Shown here: one piece after another, positions 37,589 to 46,192 of the stretch | How the letters are laid out: each line of letters begins with the position of its first letter | How positions within the stretch are numbered: position 1 is the first letter of the stretch | NCBI RefSeq assembly: GCF_000147715.2 | Contig: NC_017934.1 | Location: 2,418,001-2,482,000, forward strand | Direction: 5' to 3' | Source: Mesotoga prima MesG1.Ag.4.2 | GTDB taxonomy: Bacteria; Thermotogota; Thermotogae; Petrotogales; Kosmotogaceae | Length of the DNA: 64,000 nucleotides | Translations under genes and position numbers: made by a program | Notes under the pieces: model-generated | Told to the model about the DNA's origin: nothing | Databases searched by the model: none | Seen by the model: the letters and a program-made list of their open reading frames with translations, nothing else

Positions 37589-37612
37589 CCCGCAGGCAGT
37601 TAAGCCTGCGGG
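37589..37612 (-). terminator. Intercistronic terminator/attenuator between binding-protein and permease genes
   Basis: On the minus strand CCCGCAGGC and GCCTGCGGG form a perfect 9-bp stem around TTAACT and are followed by TTTTGTTAAAAA. Located 15 bases after the binding-protein stop, it should end many transcripts there and let a fraction through to the permease/ATPase genes, or stabilise the upstream mRNA. Confidence 0.85.
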
Positions 37613-37625
37613 AAATATCAGTTGA

Positions 37626-39275
37626 TTAACGCAGATGTATAGAAAGCAGAATGGGCATCTTGTCCATTCCGGTCGGTCTCGGTTCCGCGTACGGATTTTC
37701 GGCGTTGGGCCAGCCGACAAAGTTCCTTGTACTGTACTCGAACCATACGGGATTAAAGAACATGGGAACGGATGGAAGATCTCTCAAGAAGATTGTCAAT
37801 ACCTCTTCCATTACGGCGTCCTGGGCTTCGGGATCGGTAAGCCTCTTGTAGCTATCCAGGAGTTCGTCGATTCTCTCGTTCTTATATCTCATCCCGTAGT
37901 AGTTCCCGGCATTTTCGCCGATCGGCGCCCAGTGTTTGGAATGAACCCAGTTGTCGAACTGGTAGTATGGGCTGGTTCCTGTCACGGCTATGCCGAACAG
38001 CATCTCGTAGTTGCCGTTGTACATCATGTCTTTGTAGGGAGAAGGCCACGCTGCCAAAGTGACGATGGCCTCTATTCCGATCTCCTTCAGCTGCCTGGAT
38101 ACTTCCTCGGCACCCATTATCCAGTCGGTCCATCCCGTTGGCACGTACAGATTCAACGATAGCGACTTACCGTCCTTCTCGTAGATTCCGTTCCTGTTCA
38201 GCTTATAACCTTCCTTCTCGATAAGGTATCTTGCATAATCGGGGTCGTATTCAATTCCGTATTCGTTTAAACCCTTCTCGGCAAGCCTTAGATAACTCGC
38301 CTTGACGCCGGCCAGAGAAGCGGGAACGGCGCCGCTAGCCATTATTCTGGTTATCTCGACTGGATCGATCGCGGCCGCAATCGCCGCTCTCATGTTGTAG
38401 TTGTCGAAGGGCCACTTGAGGTTGTTGAGGTTTAGAAATACCAGGTTTCCCTCAGGCAGCCAGTACTTGAAGTGCTCTGGATCGGCCTTTACAAAGACCT
38501 CGTCTATGTTCGCAACGAAGTAGCCTGCCCAGTCGAACTCGCCTCTGGCAAGTCTGAGAGGGACCTGCTCGTTTGTAGTTGTGAGTGTCAAGACTTCGTC
38601 GATATAGGGAAGAGGCTTTCCGTCTTCCCCTATCTGCCAGTAATTCGGATTTCTTACCACGCTGAAGGACTGCTCGCTGAACGAGCCTTCCTTGAGAACG
38701 AATGGTCCGGTGCCCACAGGAATTCCCTCACCTATCCAGGTCAGAGGGTCATCGACTTTCGACCAGATGTGTTCGGGGACAATGAAGACGCTGGAGAATC
38801 TCTGAATGATGGTCGTGTTGACATCGGAAAAGGTGAAAGTAACGGTCATCGGTTTGTCTGATCGGACTCCAACAACGCCTGTCGACCACAGGCTCGCGAC
38901 GTCGAGTGCCTTGTTGTTCTTTCCAAGGTTTACGGTGAATAGTACATCCTTCTCGGTAAAAGGTGTTCCGTCATTCCATTCAACACCTTCTCTCAGATTG
39001 AAGGTCAACTCCAGGAGATCGTCAGACCACTCATAGCTCTCTGCCAGCCAGTTCATGATCTTTCCCGTCATCGGGTTGAAGTAAATGAGAGTTTCGTAAA
39101 AACCTCCAATCGCCATTTCATTGGAATTCGGCGAGAAGGGATTGAAGTTCTCTATCAGAATCCCCTGTTTCATCGAGGTAATCCTGAGCGTACCCCCTCT
39201 CTTGATATCCGCTGCGAACATCACAGTCGATGTCACTAGGAAAACAACAATGAGAATTACTAGAACTCTTTTCAT
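37626..39275 (-). CDS. Family 5 extracellular solute-binding protein of the ABC importer
   Basis: About 549 aa from the ATG at 39275 (AGGAGG seven bases upstream); an in-frame GTG two codons earlier overlaps the site. A signal peptide (MKRVLVILIVVFLVTSTVMF-A) precedes the mature protein, with family 5 features: GGTLRI near the N-terminus, GGFYETLIYFNPMTGKI, FNLREGVEWNDGTPFTEKDV and LARGEFDWAGYF. It has no lipobox, so it is soluble in the periplasm-like space. Family 5 includes peptide, nickel and, in Thermotogota, oligosaccharide binders; the ligand cannot be read from sequence. It is the promoter-proximal gene of the operon. Confidence 0.93.
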   Translation of the reverse strand: MKRVLVILIVVFLVTSTVMFAADIKRGGTLRITSMKQGILIENFNPFSPNSNEMAIGGFYETLIYFNPMTGKIMNWLAESYEWSDDLLELTFNLREGVEWNDGTPFTEKDVLFTVNLGKNNKALDVASLWSTGVVGVRSDKPMTVTFTFSDVNTTIIQRFSSVFIVPEHIWSKVDDPLTWIGEGIPVGTGPFVLKEGSFSEQSFSVVRNPNYWQIGEDGKPLPYIDEVLTLTTTNEQVPLRLARGEFDWAGYFVANIDEVFVKADPEHFKYWLPEGNLVFLNLNNLKWPFDNYNMRAAIAAAIDPVEITRIMASGAVPASLAGVKASYLRLAEKGLNEYGIEYDPDYARYLIEKEGYKLNRNGIYEKDGKSLSLNLYVPTGWTDWIMGAEEVSRQLKEIGIEAIVTLAAWPSPYKDMMYNGNYEMLFGIAVTGTSPYYQFDNWVHSKHWAPIGENAGNYYGMRYKNERIDELLDSYKRLTDPEAQDAVMEEVLTIFLRDLPSVPMFFNPVWFEYSTRNFVGWPNAENPYAEPRPTGMDKMPILLSIHLR

Positions 39276-39313
39276 AAACACCCCTCCTTTACAGGTTTGT
39301 GACTATTAATATG

Positions 39314-39343
39314 ATTATAGAGTTTTTCACAGACGGTTCCAAA
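39314..39343 (-). promoter_or_regulatory. Promoter of the family 5 ABC importer operon
   Basis: On the minus strand TTTGGA (39343-39338) and a perfect TATAAT (39319-39314) are separated by 18 bases, 39 bases upstream of the binding-protein start codon. Confidence 0.65.
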
Positions 39344-39584
39344 GTCAAATAGAGTTCTTAAGAAGGAGGAGAAGCCGTTTATTGACCTTAAATCCACGGT
39401 ATCGTGGTTTTTATTATGATAATACATATATACAAAAAACTCATTGACGAAGCTTTGGAAGATTCTTTATGAAGTGGCAAATACCGTTACTCGCTGTAAC
39501 TCTTATGTGAGGGGGAAAGCCTCGAGGCAGGGCAAGAGTTAGGTGAAATTATCACATAGAAAGGCTTTGTGTCTGCCTGAAGAA
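39344..39584. other. Intergenic, with a small hairpin
   Basis: Between the ABC importer promoter and the end of the ADP-ribosylglycohydrolase-type gene there is no ORF with a start site. A short stem CCACGGTATCGTGG followed by TTTTT lies at 39395-39413 (plus strand). No plus-strand gene feeds into it. Confidence 0.45.
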
Positions 39585-40430
39585 CTAAAAGACTATACCC
39601 AATCTATCGAGAAAGGCCTCCCATTCGTCGTAGATGAAGCGAAGTCTCCTGTCCAGGTAAGAAAGAGTTTTGAGGCGTATCCAGTCAGGAACGCCATAGT
39701 AAGCCTGGGCTATGGCCCCGGTTATTGCCGCAATGGTGTCGCTGTCTCCGCCCAGAGATACAGCAGTCCGGACTGTATCTTCGAAGGAGACTGATTCAAG
39801 GAAACATTCAATAGCCTGAGGGACGGTTTCCTGGCAGGTCTCACTGAATTCATATGTGTCCCTTATTTCATCGATCTTGAAGTTAAGGGGATAGTAGTCC
39901 TTGGATATCCTGCTTCGAATTTCTCTCTTCGAAAGGCCATGGCGCGCAAGGAAGATGGCCATGACTGTAGCTTCGGCACCTTTGATCCCTTCCCTGTGAT
40001 TGTGAGTGACAGAAGTTACCGCACCGGAGAGGCTGACAGCCTCTTCCTCTGACTCTGCAACGAAACCGACTGGACTGATCCGCATGGCGGCTCCGTTTCC
40101 AAAACTGTTATATGGTTCTGGACAATCGCTAAAGACCCATCTGCCAAACATTCCACCGTAACCGCAGTTCGGGTAGTCTCTGCCTATTTCCTGCATGTAT
40201 TTTATGGCCAGCATTCGCAGCAGCGAGAGATAATCGCTGTCTGCCCTGCTCTTTATCCCCGATTTGTTTATACTTTTTTCGGTCTCCATTATTGCCTTTG
40301 CGACGGCTAGGGTCATTATGCTGTCATCTGTTGCAAAGCAATCTTCTGTGAAGAGTTCGAAATTCTTGTCACGGTGGTTATTGAATTCAAATCTCGATCC
40401 AACTACATCTCCGGTAATCGCTCCAAGCAT
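39585..40430 (-). CDS. ADP-ribosylglycohydrolase-fold protein (DraG/ARH family)
   Basis: About 281 aa from the ATG at 40430 (GAGGTG upstream); a further in-frame upstream start at 40463 would overlap the transporter stop and lacks a site. MLGAITGDVVGSRFEF is the family start. The two di-metal motifs are present: FATDDSIMT (TDDx) and SLGGDSDTIAAITGAIAQA (GGDSDT). A central FGNGAAMRISPVG segment with SVTHNHREGI is also typical. Such enzymes remove ADP-ribose from proteins or hydrolyse ADP-ribosylated small molecules in the cytoplasm; substrates differ within the family. It follows the MFS gene by 25 bases and is probably co-transcribed with it. Confidence 0.9.
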   Translation of the reverse strand: MLGAITGDVVGSRFEFNNHRDKNFELFTEDCFATDDSIMTLAVAKAIMETEKSINKSGIKSRADSDYLSLLRMLAIKYMQEIGRDYPNCGYGGMFGRWVFSDCPEPYNSFGNGAAMRISPVGFVAESEEEAVSLSGAVTSVTHNHREGIKGAEATVMAIFLARHGLSKREIRSRISKDYYPLNFKIDEIRDTYEFSETCQETVPQAIECFLESVSFEDTVRTAVSLGGDSDTIAAITGAIAQAYYGVPDWIRLKTLSYLDRRLRFIYDEWEAFLDRLGIVF

Positions 40431-40455
40431 TGTACACCTCGTAAGCCATTCATTA

Positions 40456-41613
40456 CTACCCAATGGATAGGTTAAGGGTTTCGGTTATGGTCGGCATCAA
40501 GACTGCAAGAACCGCAAGATATATGGGATACAGCCCAATGTTCACGCCGTTTGCAATCAGGCCAAACAGAGGGGGCATGAAAGTTGTGCCGACATAAGTG
40601 CTGACTTTCTGAATTCCAATAATTGCCTGCAAGTTCTCCCTTCCAAAATTCGATGGAGTTGCGTGAATTACTGACAGATTGGCGCAACTCAGTCCTATTA
40701 CAATCAAGCCCGCCAAGGCGAAGATCTCGGACTTGAAGGGAATGCCCACAAGAATAGCTCCCACAGTCAATGTTGAGATCCCATAGCGAATCTCTCTTTT
40801 ATCCCCGAACCTGTCGACGATGAAACCATTCAAGAACCTGCCAACAGTAATTCCCGGATTGAAGAGCGATGAAAAGATCGCTTCGGTCTCAACATCCACT
40901 CCTCGGTACTCGACGAGATAAGTACTTGCCCAGAGTCCCGTAGTTGTTTCAAGGGCGCAGTATCCGAAAAATGCAATCAATACAGAAGGGACACCCTTGA
41001 TCTTTACTGCTTGAGTAATGGTAAGCGGTTTCGAAGAGGTTTTTCCAGAATCTCCAAAATCCATTTTCCCGTTCTTCCATTTCTGCAAAGTGGCAAAAAG
41101 AATTATCGTCAACACAATCTGGATAACCGAAACCGTTGCATACCCTCCGCGCCAACCAAGCTTTGTTCCAAGGGAAAAGCTCATGATATAGGGACTGATA
41201 GAGGCCCCAACACCCCAGAATGAATGAAGCCAGCTCATATGTCTCGAAGCGTAATGCAAGGCAACATAATTGTTGAGAGCCGCATCGATCGCTCCGGCAC
41301 CGAGGCCATAAGGCACCGCGAAGAGGCAGATTACCACGAAAGACCTCGACAAGGAAAATCCAAGAAGAGCCATCGCAGTCATTGCAACGCTTATAGAAGT
41401 GACGAGTCCCGTTCCCAGTTTTCGCGTCACGCGGTCTGACATGAGACTGGCAGCAATCGTACCTCCTGAAATAATCATGGAGACTATACCCGCAAACGAT
41501 AATGGAACGTTGAATGAATCCTTCATAACAGGCCATGCGGAGCCCAGCAGAGAATCTGGCAAGCCAAGACTAATGAATGCAATGTAGATAATTACCAGTA
41601 AGAGTGAAAACAT
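40456..41613 (-). CDS. Major facilitator superfamily transporter
   Basis: About 385 aa from the ATG at 41613 (AGAGG six bases upstream). A GTG start 23 codons earlier adds a polar, poorly supported leader. Twelve helices are expected: the first is MFSLLLVIIYIAFISLGLPD and the A-motif-like loop is SDRVTRKLGTG (after helix 2). The family resembles FucP/YbjJ-type sugar or drug transporters (GLPDSLLGSAWPVMKDSF is a motif of this group), but the substrate is unknown. A conserved-looking soluble tail is absent. It probably forms an operon with the following ADP-ribosylglycohydrolase-type gene, suggesting uptake of a nucleoside- or ribose-containing compound; this is inference from context. Confidence 0.88.
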   Translation of the reverse strand: MFSLLLVIIYIAFISLGLPDSLLGSAWPVMKDSFNVPLSFAGIVSMIISGGTIAASLMSDRVTRKLGTGLVTSISVAMTAMALLGFSLSRSFVVICLFAVPYGLGAGAIDAALNNYVALHYASRHMSWLHSFWGVGASISPYIMSFSLGTKLGWRGGYATVSVIQIVLTIILFATLQKWKNGKMDFGDSGKTSSKPLTITQAVKIKGVPSVLIAFFGYCALETTTGLWASTYLVEYRGVDVETEAIFSSLFNPGITVGRFLNGFIVDRFGDKREIRYGISTLTVGAILVGIPFKSEIFALAGLIVIGLSCANLSVIHATPSNFGRENLQAIIGIQKVSTYVGTTFMPPLFGLIANGVNIGLYPIYLAVLAVLMPTITETLNLSIG

Positions 41614-41931
41614 GTGCAACCTCTCAAACTCGGTCGATTCATTTAACAATACTTCGCTGGTGTTTTGCGAAGGCTTCGCCACTATGAAGAAACCGGGGTG
41701 GTCAATTCCTGATTCATTTAACTGAATCTAACTCAAAAACTGTGGAAACCATTATGGGTAGTGCCTTTTTGTTACCACAACTTACACGTTCATCTATAAA
41801 TTATTATATCGCAATTTCGCACTCTAGAGTGGCAATACAGAACCGAATGCCATCCTTGTGCTGCACAGTTCATAATGCAGCCTCATGTCCTTTCTGAAAT
41901 AGAATTTGAGAGCTGATTCTCATATTAAGCG
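41614..41931. other. Intergenic, no gene seen
   Basis: About 320 bases between the MFS gene and the terminator of the carbohydrate operon. It must hold the promoter of the MFS gene. It contains no ORF with a start site. Confidence 0.45.
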
Positions 41932-41959
41932 CAAAATTAAGGGAGGGCAATGCCCTCCC
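41932..41959 (-). terminator. Terminator of the carbohydrate operon
   Basis: On the minus strand GGGAGGGC and GCCCTCCC pair around ATT and are followed by TTAATTTTG. It lies 24 bases after the stop of the sugar-binding-protein gene, the last gene of the operon. Confidence 0.88.
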
Positions 41960-41982
41960 ATTAACTAGTTTTCTGTTTTCAA

Positions 41983-43143
41983 TTAATCGAGCAGGTCTAG
42001 AACGTCCTGAGGAAGCTCCCCTATTGCTTCGAGATTTGTCTTGTTGTACACATCCACCAGGTTAGCCTTCACTACCGGGTACACTCTGCTAACGAAGTAA
42101 CCCTGAGCGATGTCGGTATTGCCGAGATACCACTTGATGGCAGCGTTGACTGAATTCTCTCCCATTTCAATACAGTCAGCCTCTGCGGCTCCAATGATCG
42201 GATTCTCTGGGTCAGCAATGTACTGAGCTCCAGCCTTTCCACCCAAGTCAGGTGCTGCCACAACGACCTCACCGAGTCTGCCGAGAGAAAGAACTGCTTC
42301 CGCAGCGCCGGTGGCAACGCCCATCATCCAGGTTCCCCACATGGCATCGATTTCGGGATACTTTTGAAGTAGACCAATAGCCAAATCAAAAGACTGAGAC
42401 GGATCTGTGAATCCTGCTTTGCCAACTACTTTGATATCAGGGTACTTTGCGAATGTATCTTCCGCGCCCTTCAGTCTCATAACGTTTGTCCACTGTTCTA
42501 GAGCAAAGTAGATAAGACCGACTTCTCCCTTGTAACCCATAGCGTAAGCAAGGATTTCTGCCGCTGCGGCGCCCTGACCATAACCATCTGCATCAACGAG
42601 ACCAACATAGTACTCTTCGTTCTCAAGTCCTGCAGGGGTTGTCCAGTTGTGAAGCTGAGGAACGCCTGCTTTGGCAAGTTCGACGAACGAAGGCCCTAAT
42701 GTAACTGCTTCCCAGGCCTGCGCAACGACGAAACCAATCTCATCGGCCTTCCCTGCGAGTGTAGTTACCTGGTCGATCTGATCAGCTATTGAGTTGGATC
42801 CCATGAAGCTTATCTCGGGTTTGCCTATAGAGGCCAGAACCTTGTTCATACCAAATCTGTTAAGGGTCTCTGTCATGTCCAAGCTAGCACCCATGAAGTA
42901 ATATTGACCGAGATCGAGCGACTTTGCTTTCTCGATTTCTTCTGCAGTCAGCTCTAGGTCTCCGGCTCCCCTTACTTCTTCACCACTTGGACCTGCCGGA
43001 GTCCAGACCTGATGGAACTGCTTCTCCATCAATTGAATGAGTTCTAGCGGGACCTCTCTGAACTTCTCTGCTGCTAGGGCTGCTGACCCGGCAACAATTA
43101 AGAAAGCTACTAACAAAACAATTGCTAAGCTCTTTCTCAACAT
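41983..43143 (-). CDS. Ribose-type sugar-binding protein (periplasmic-binding family 4)
   Basis: A 386-aa protein with GGAGGTG before ATG and a signal peptide (MLRKSLAIVLLVAFLIVAGS, cleavage after AALA). The mature part has the periplasmic-binding fold: YFMGASLDMTETLNRFG, GFVVAQAWEAVTLGPSFVEL, YVGLVDADGYGQGAAAAEIL, WGTWMMGVATGAAEAV and AAPDLGG. It should capture a monosaccharide or sugar derivative for the permease and ATPase encoded upstream. The C-terminal ELPQDVLDLLD is acidic. As the last gene before the terminator it may be the most abundant message, if processing favours it. Confidence 0.92.
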   Translation of the reverse strand: MLRKSLAIVLLVAFLIVAGSAALAAEKFREVPLELIQLMEKQFHQVWTPAGPSGEEVRGAGDLELTAEEIEKAKSLDLGQYYFMGASLDMTETLNRFGMNKVLASIGKPEISFMGSNSIADQIDQVTTLAGKADEIGFVVAQAWEAVTLGPSFVELAKAGVPQLHNWTTPAGLENEEYYVGLVDADGYGQGAAAAEILAYAMGYKGEVGLIYFALEQWTNVMRLKGAEDTFAKYPDIKVVGKAGFTDPSQSFDLAIGLLQKYPEIDAMWGTWMMGVATGAAEAVLSLGRLGEVVVAAPDLGGKAGAQYIADPENPIIGAAEADCIEMGENSVNAAIKWYLGNTDIAQGYFVSRVYPVVKANLVDVYNKTNLEAIGELPQDVLDLLD

Positions 43144-43175
43144 CTTTACACCTCCATTAGATAGTTTGGTGCTTT

Positions 43176-44408
43176 TTACCTCCCAAAGAAACTTGTCTCG
43201 ATTGGGTTCCCAAGTCTGTCGAAGATTCCAAGCAAAACAGGCTTGTGACTCTGAATACCTTTGACGATTGCTACATTTGCTCTGGAGACAAACACCTGAT
43301 TCCGTAGACCGTAGATTACGGAATCTCCCACGGAGAACTCGACTTCTCTGTTTCCATACAGAGTCCCGTAGTAATCAATATAGCCGGACCTCTCGGCAAG
43401 GATCTTTCTCTGAAGTATTGAATCAGAATTGTTTCCCGAAAGTGCATTAAGCCTGTGATTATGATAGAGCGTTGACCAAATACCCATTGGTGAGTCACCG
43501 CTCATTAGACCTCCTCCGATTGCGTAAGCGTTATCACCATTAACATGCGAAATCTCTGATAAATAAAGCCAGGCAGGTTTCTCGGGTAGATCCTCGAATG
43601 CGTGCCATGGAGTCGTGCCAGTGAACGCATTTCCGGGTTCTACATGGGTTACACCAAGTTCTCTGAACTGGTCCATCATCTGTGCCGAACTGTCTCCGGG
43701 CGCGTTTATCTGTGTTATTCTTAACCCTAATTCCTTCTCCAGAGTTTCAGCTGTGCGCTTTAGGGTGAACAGATTTGGCATGGGCATCGTCTTTCTCGCT
43801 TTCACGTCAAATCTGAAGCAAGGAAAGCTTACAACTCCGACAACTTTTACCGACGGGAGCTCGCAGATTTTGCCGACAGTTTCGAGTAGATCTTCTTCTT
43901 CTATACCTCCGAACTGAAATGGATAGAAGAAGTCTCCCTTACCCACAACTCTTATGAGCAAGTTCTGAACTATTCCCAGATCCTTTGCCACTTCAGAAAT
44001 CTGTAAAGCCTTCTCATAGGAAAACACAGTTATAACTTCAGGGGCCATTGAAGAGAGCACATATCTTATTGATGCTTTGGGAATTTGAACAAGATGACCT
44101 ATGTGTCCCACTCTGATCCCGTTTTTCTGCAAACAAATACCATCTTCAAGATCCACGGCAACAGCCTTGTCAATACCCACGTTGTTAAGTGTCCGACAGA
44201 TTTCCGGATTCCTTCCAAATTGCTTAGTCATGAAGTACAGATGAATTCCTCTTCCAGCGGCAGCGTCAAGAATTTTGACCGCGTTTTCTTCAACCATATC
44301 GAGATCAACAACGACAGAGTTTGCAGGTAGTTCATTTCTTTGATGCATAGAGACTGCCGTTTGTATGAGCGAGGGATTACGTCTGACGATAGTGTCAAGA
44401 AAATCCAT
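43176..44408 (-). CDS. YhfX-like PLP-dependent enzyme (alanine racemase fold)
   Basis: A 410-aa protein (RBS GAGGTG). It starts with a fold-type III PLP barrel: VVVDLDMVEENAVKILDAA, then LYFMTKQFGRNPEI with the likely Schiff-base Lys, then VAVDLEDGICLQK, RVVGKGDFFYPFQFGG and VVSFPCFRFD. A C-terminal beta domain (FVSRANVAIVKGIQSHKPV) replaces the alanine racemase C-domain. YhfX proteins are related to amino-acid racemases and D-amino-acid aldolases; their substrate is not established. Its place between a sugar permease and a sugar-binding protein gene is odd and suggests the imported compound contains, or is converted to, an amino acid or amine. Confidence 0.82.
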   Translation of the reverse strand: MDFLDTIVRRNPSLIQTAVSMHQRNELPANSVVVDLDMVEENAVKILDAAAGRGIHLYFMTKQFGRNPEICRTLNNVGIDKAVAVDLEDGICLQKNGIRVGHIGHLVQIPKASIRYVLSSMAPEVITVFSYEKALQISEVAKDLGIVQNLLIRVVGKGDFFYPFQFGGIEEEDLLETVGKICELPSVKVVGVVSFPCFRFDVKARKTMPMPNLFTLKRTAETLEKELGLRITQINAPGDSSAQMMDQFRELGVTHVEPGNAFTGTTPWHAFEDLPEKPAWLYLSEISHVNGDNAYAIGGGLMSGDSPMGIWSTLYHNHRLNALSGNNSDSILQRKILAERSGYIDYYGTLYGNREVEFSVGDSVIYGLRNQVFVSRANVAIVKGIQSHKPVLLGIFDRLGNPIETSFFGR

Positions 44409-44432
44409 ATTTCACCTCATTCCTAAATGATG

Positions 44433-45392
44433 CTAGTCACGGTTCATATTCTGCAGGTATCTGACTGAAAGAGCAGATATCAAAATTACACCCATAAAAA
44501 TGTCACGGTATGCCGGCTCCAAACCAATCAAAGTGACTCCGTTCGTAATGATAGTTAGGACAAATGCTGCCAGCAATGTTTTGAAGGCAGACCCCTGCCC
44601 TCCGGTAAGTGCAGCTCCAGCCAGGATGGGCGCAGAAATGGCGGGCATCAGATAGCTAGTCCCCATTGCAGGGCGAGCGGATGTTGCTCTGCTACCCAAT
44701 ATGAATCCGGCGATACCAGCAAGAATTGCGCTGGTAACAAAGAGAGAGATCTTCACTCTATCTGTAGGAATGCCCATGAGGCGTGCCGAACTCGGATTTC
44801 CACCAGTTGCATAAACCCATTTTCCGAATCTCGTTCTTGTCAGAACAAACCAGATGACTATTGCTATTCCGATCATCCAGTAGACCGCTGAGGCAATGTT
44901 CGCAAACGGTCTCCCAAAGAACATGTTAATGAAGCTCTTGTCCCTGATTATGATCGTTCTGTAGTCACAAAGAATCATAACTAAGCCGCCTATTGCCACT
45001 TGAGTGCCCAATGTGACAAGGAAGGATGGTATCTTCAGCTTCACGGCAAAGAATGCATTGATTAGCCCAACAGCTGTTGCAGCAAGTACACCAAATGCAA
45101 TTGAAACGAACGTATTCATGTGTGCCGTGCTGCTTATCGCAACAACAGCGGCAGAAAGCTCCAGAACAGACGTGAATGAAATGTCCATTTCACCAGCTAT
45201 CAGGAGAAAATTCACGCCAAGTGAAAGAATTCCAAGAATACTCATCGTCTCCAACAGAATCCTGAAATTATTCACCGAAAAGAATCTTGGTTCAAGAATT
45301 GAGAACACAACAATCAGAACAACCGCAGCAAGCAGAAGAACAAACAACTCAATGTTGGCCGTACTTCTCTTCAACAAGTTTTTATAATTCAT
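44433..45392 (-). CDS. Ribose-type ABC transporter permease (RbsC-like)
   Basis: A 319-aa permease with 8-10 predicted helices. Family features: ILSLGVNFLLIAGEMDISFT (the LLIAGEIDLS motif of RbsC-type permeases), FVTLGT-like FLVTLGTQVAIGGLVMIL, and YATGGNPSSARLMGIPTDRV, the cytoplasmic coupling loop. It lies 19 bases after the ATPase gene stop. Together with the ATPase and binding protein it forms a carbohydrate uptake transporter-2 type importer. There is only one permease gene, so it should act as a homodimer. Confidence 0.93.
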   Translation of the reverse strand: MNYKNLLKRSTANIELFVLLLAAVVLIVVFSILEPRFFSVNNFRILLETMSILGILSLGVNFLLIAGEMDISFTSVLELSAAVVAISSTAHMNTFVSIAFGVLAATAVGLINAFFAVKLKIPSFLVTLGTQVAIGGLVMILCDYRTIIIRDKSFINMFFGRPFANIASAVYWMIGIAIVIWFVLTRTRFGKWVYATGGNPSSARLMGIPTDRVKISLFVTSAILAGIAGFILGSRATSARPAMGTSYLMPAISAPILAGAALTGGQGSAFKTLLAAFVLTIITNGVTLIGLEPAYRDIFMGVILISALSVRYLQNMNRD

Positions 45393-45411
45393 AAAAGATA
45401 ATCACCTCTCA

Positions 45412-46140
45412 TCACATCATCGAAAGGAGCTCTTCGAGGCTGAGGTCTTTCGTCACTTCGCCCTCATACTCAATTACTCCATGCTTCAAGATTATGATGC
45501 GGTCGCATAGTTGCAGTGTGTTGTTCAGATCATGAGTGACAAAGATGAGAGAATGTTCTTCCTTAAGACCCTTCAAGAGTTTGAAGACTTCATGCTTTGC
45601 GATTTCCGAGAGAGCAGAGGTTGGTTCATCGAGAAGGACAATTTTGGGATCTGCGAAAACCGCTCTGGCAACCGCGATTGCCTGTCTCTGACCGCCAGAA
45701 AGATCAGAGACTTTCTTGTTAACATCCATGCTGAATTCCATCTGTTTCAGCGCCTGTTCAGTTTCGTTTTCCATCTTCTTCTTTCTAAGCACGGGAATGA
45801 ATCCTAGTTTCTTTTCACGAAGTTCCCTTCCAAGAAAGAAGTTGTCGACAATTGTCATCTGATCTACCAGGGCGAGATCCTGATAAACACACTGTATTCC
45901 TTCTTCCGCTGCATCCATTGGACTGGAGAATTCAACTTTCTTTCCGTTTATCAATATCTCACCGGATGTGGGTTGAACCGCTCCTCGAATTATCTTCAGC
46001 AGAGTTGACTTACCGGCCCCGTTGTCTCCAACGAGGCCCAATATCTCATTTTTTCTAAGCTCAAATGAGACGCCGTTTAACGCTTCTACGTTTCCGTAGT
46101 GTTTAACAATATTCCTGCATTCAAGTACGACGTCATCCAA
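45412..46140 (-). CDS. Ribose-type ABC transporter ATPase, single-domain
   Basis: About 242 aa from the TTG at 46140, six bases after GAGAGGTG; a GTG three codons upstream overlaps the site. Walker A is GDNGAGKSTLLK, Q-loop QCVYQDLALVDQ, signature LSGGQRQAIAVARAV, Walker B IVLLDEPTSAL and switch FVTHDLNNTLQLC. Unlike RbsA/MglA (two fused ATPase domains, ~500 aa) it has one domain, as in FrcA-type importers, so a homodimer drives transport. Confidence 0.92.
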   Translation of the reverse strand: MDDVVLECRNIVKHYGNVEALNGVSFELRKNEILGLVGDNGAGKSTLLKIIRGAVQPTSGEILINGKKVEFSSPMDAAEEGIQCVYQDLALVDQMTIVDNFFLGRELREKKLGFIPVLRKKKMENETEQALKQMEFSMDVNKKVSDLSGGQRQAIAVARAVFADPKIVLLDEPTSALSEIAKHEVFKLLKGLKEEHSLIFVTHDLNNTLQLCDRIIILKHGVIEYEGEVTKDLSLEELLSMM

Positions 46141-46192
46141 ATTAAACACCTCTCTTCTTCGAGGGGGCTGACATTATAATTACCCGGGTTTC

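Noticed and set aside
37635-38162. 175-codon plus-strand frame opposite the family 5 binding-protein gene
   Set aside because: Antisense shadow of a gene with a clear family assignment and start site.
39395-39413. Short CCACG/CGTGG hairpin with a T-run as a gene terminator
   Set aside because: The stem is only five pairs, and no plus-strand gene ends before it.
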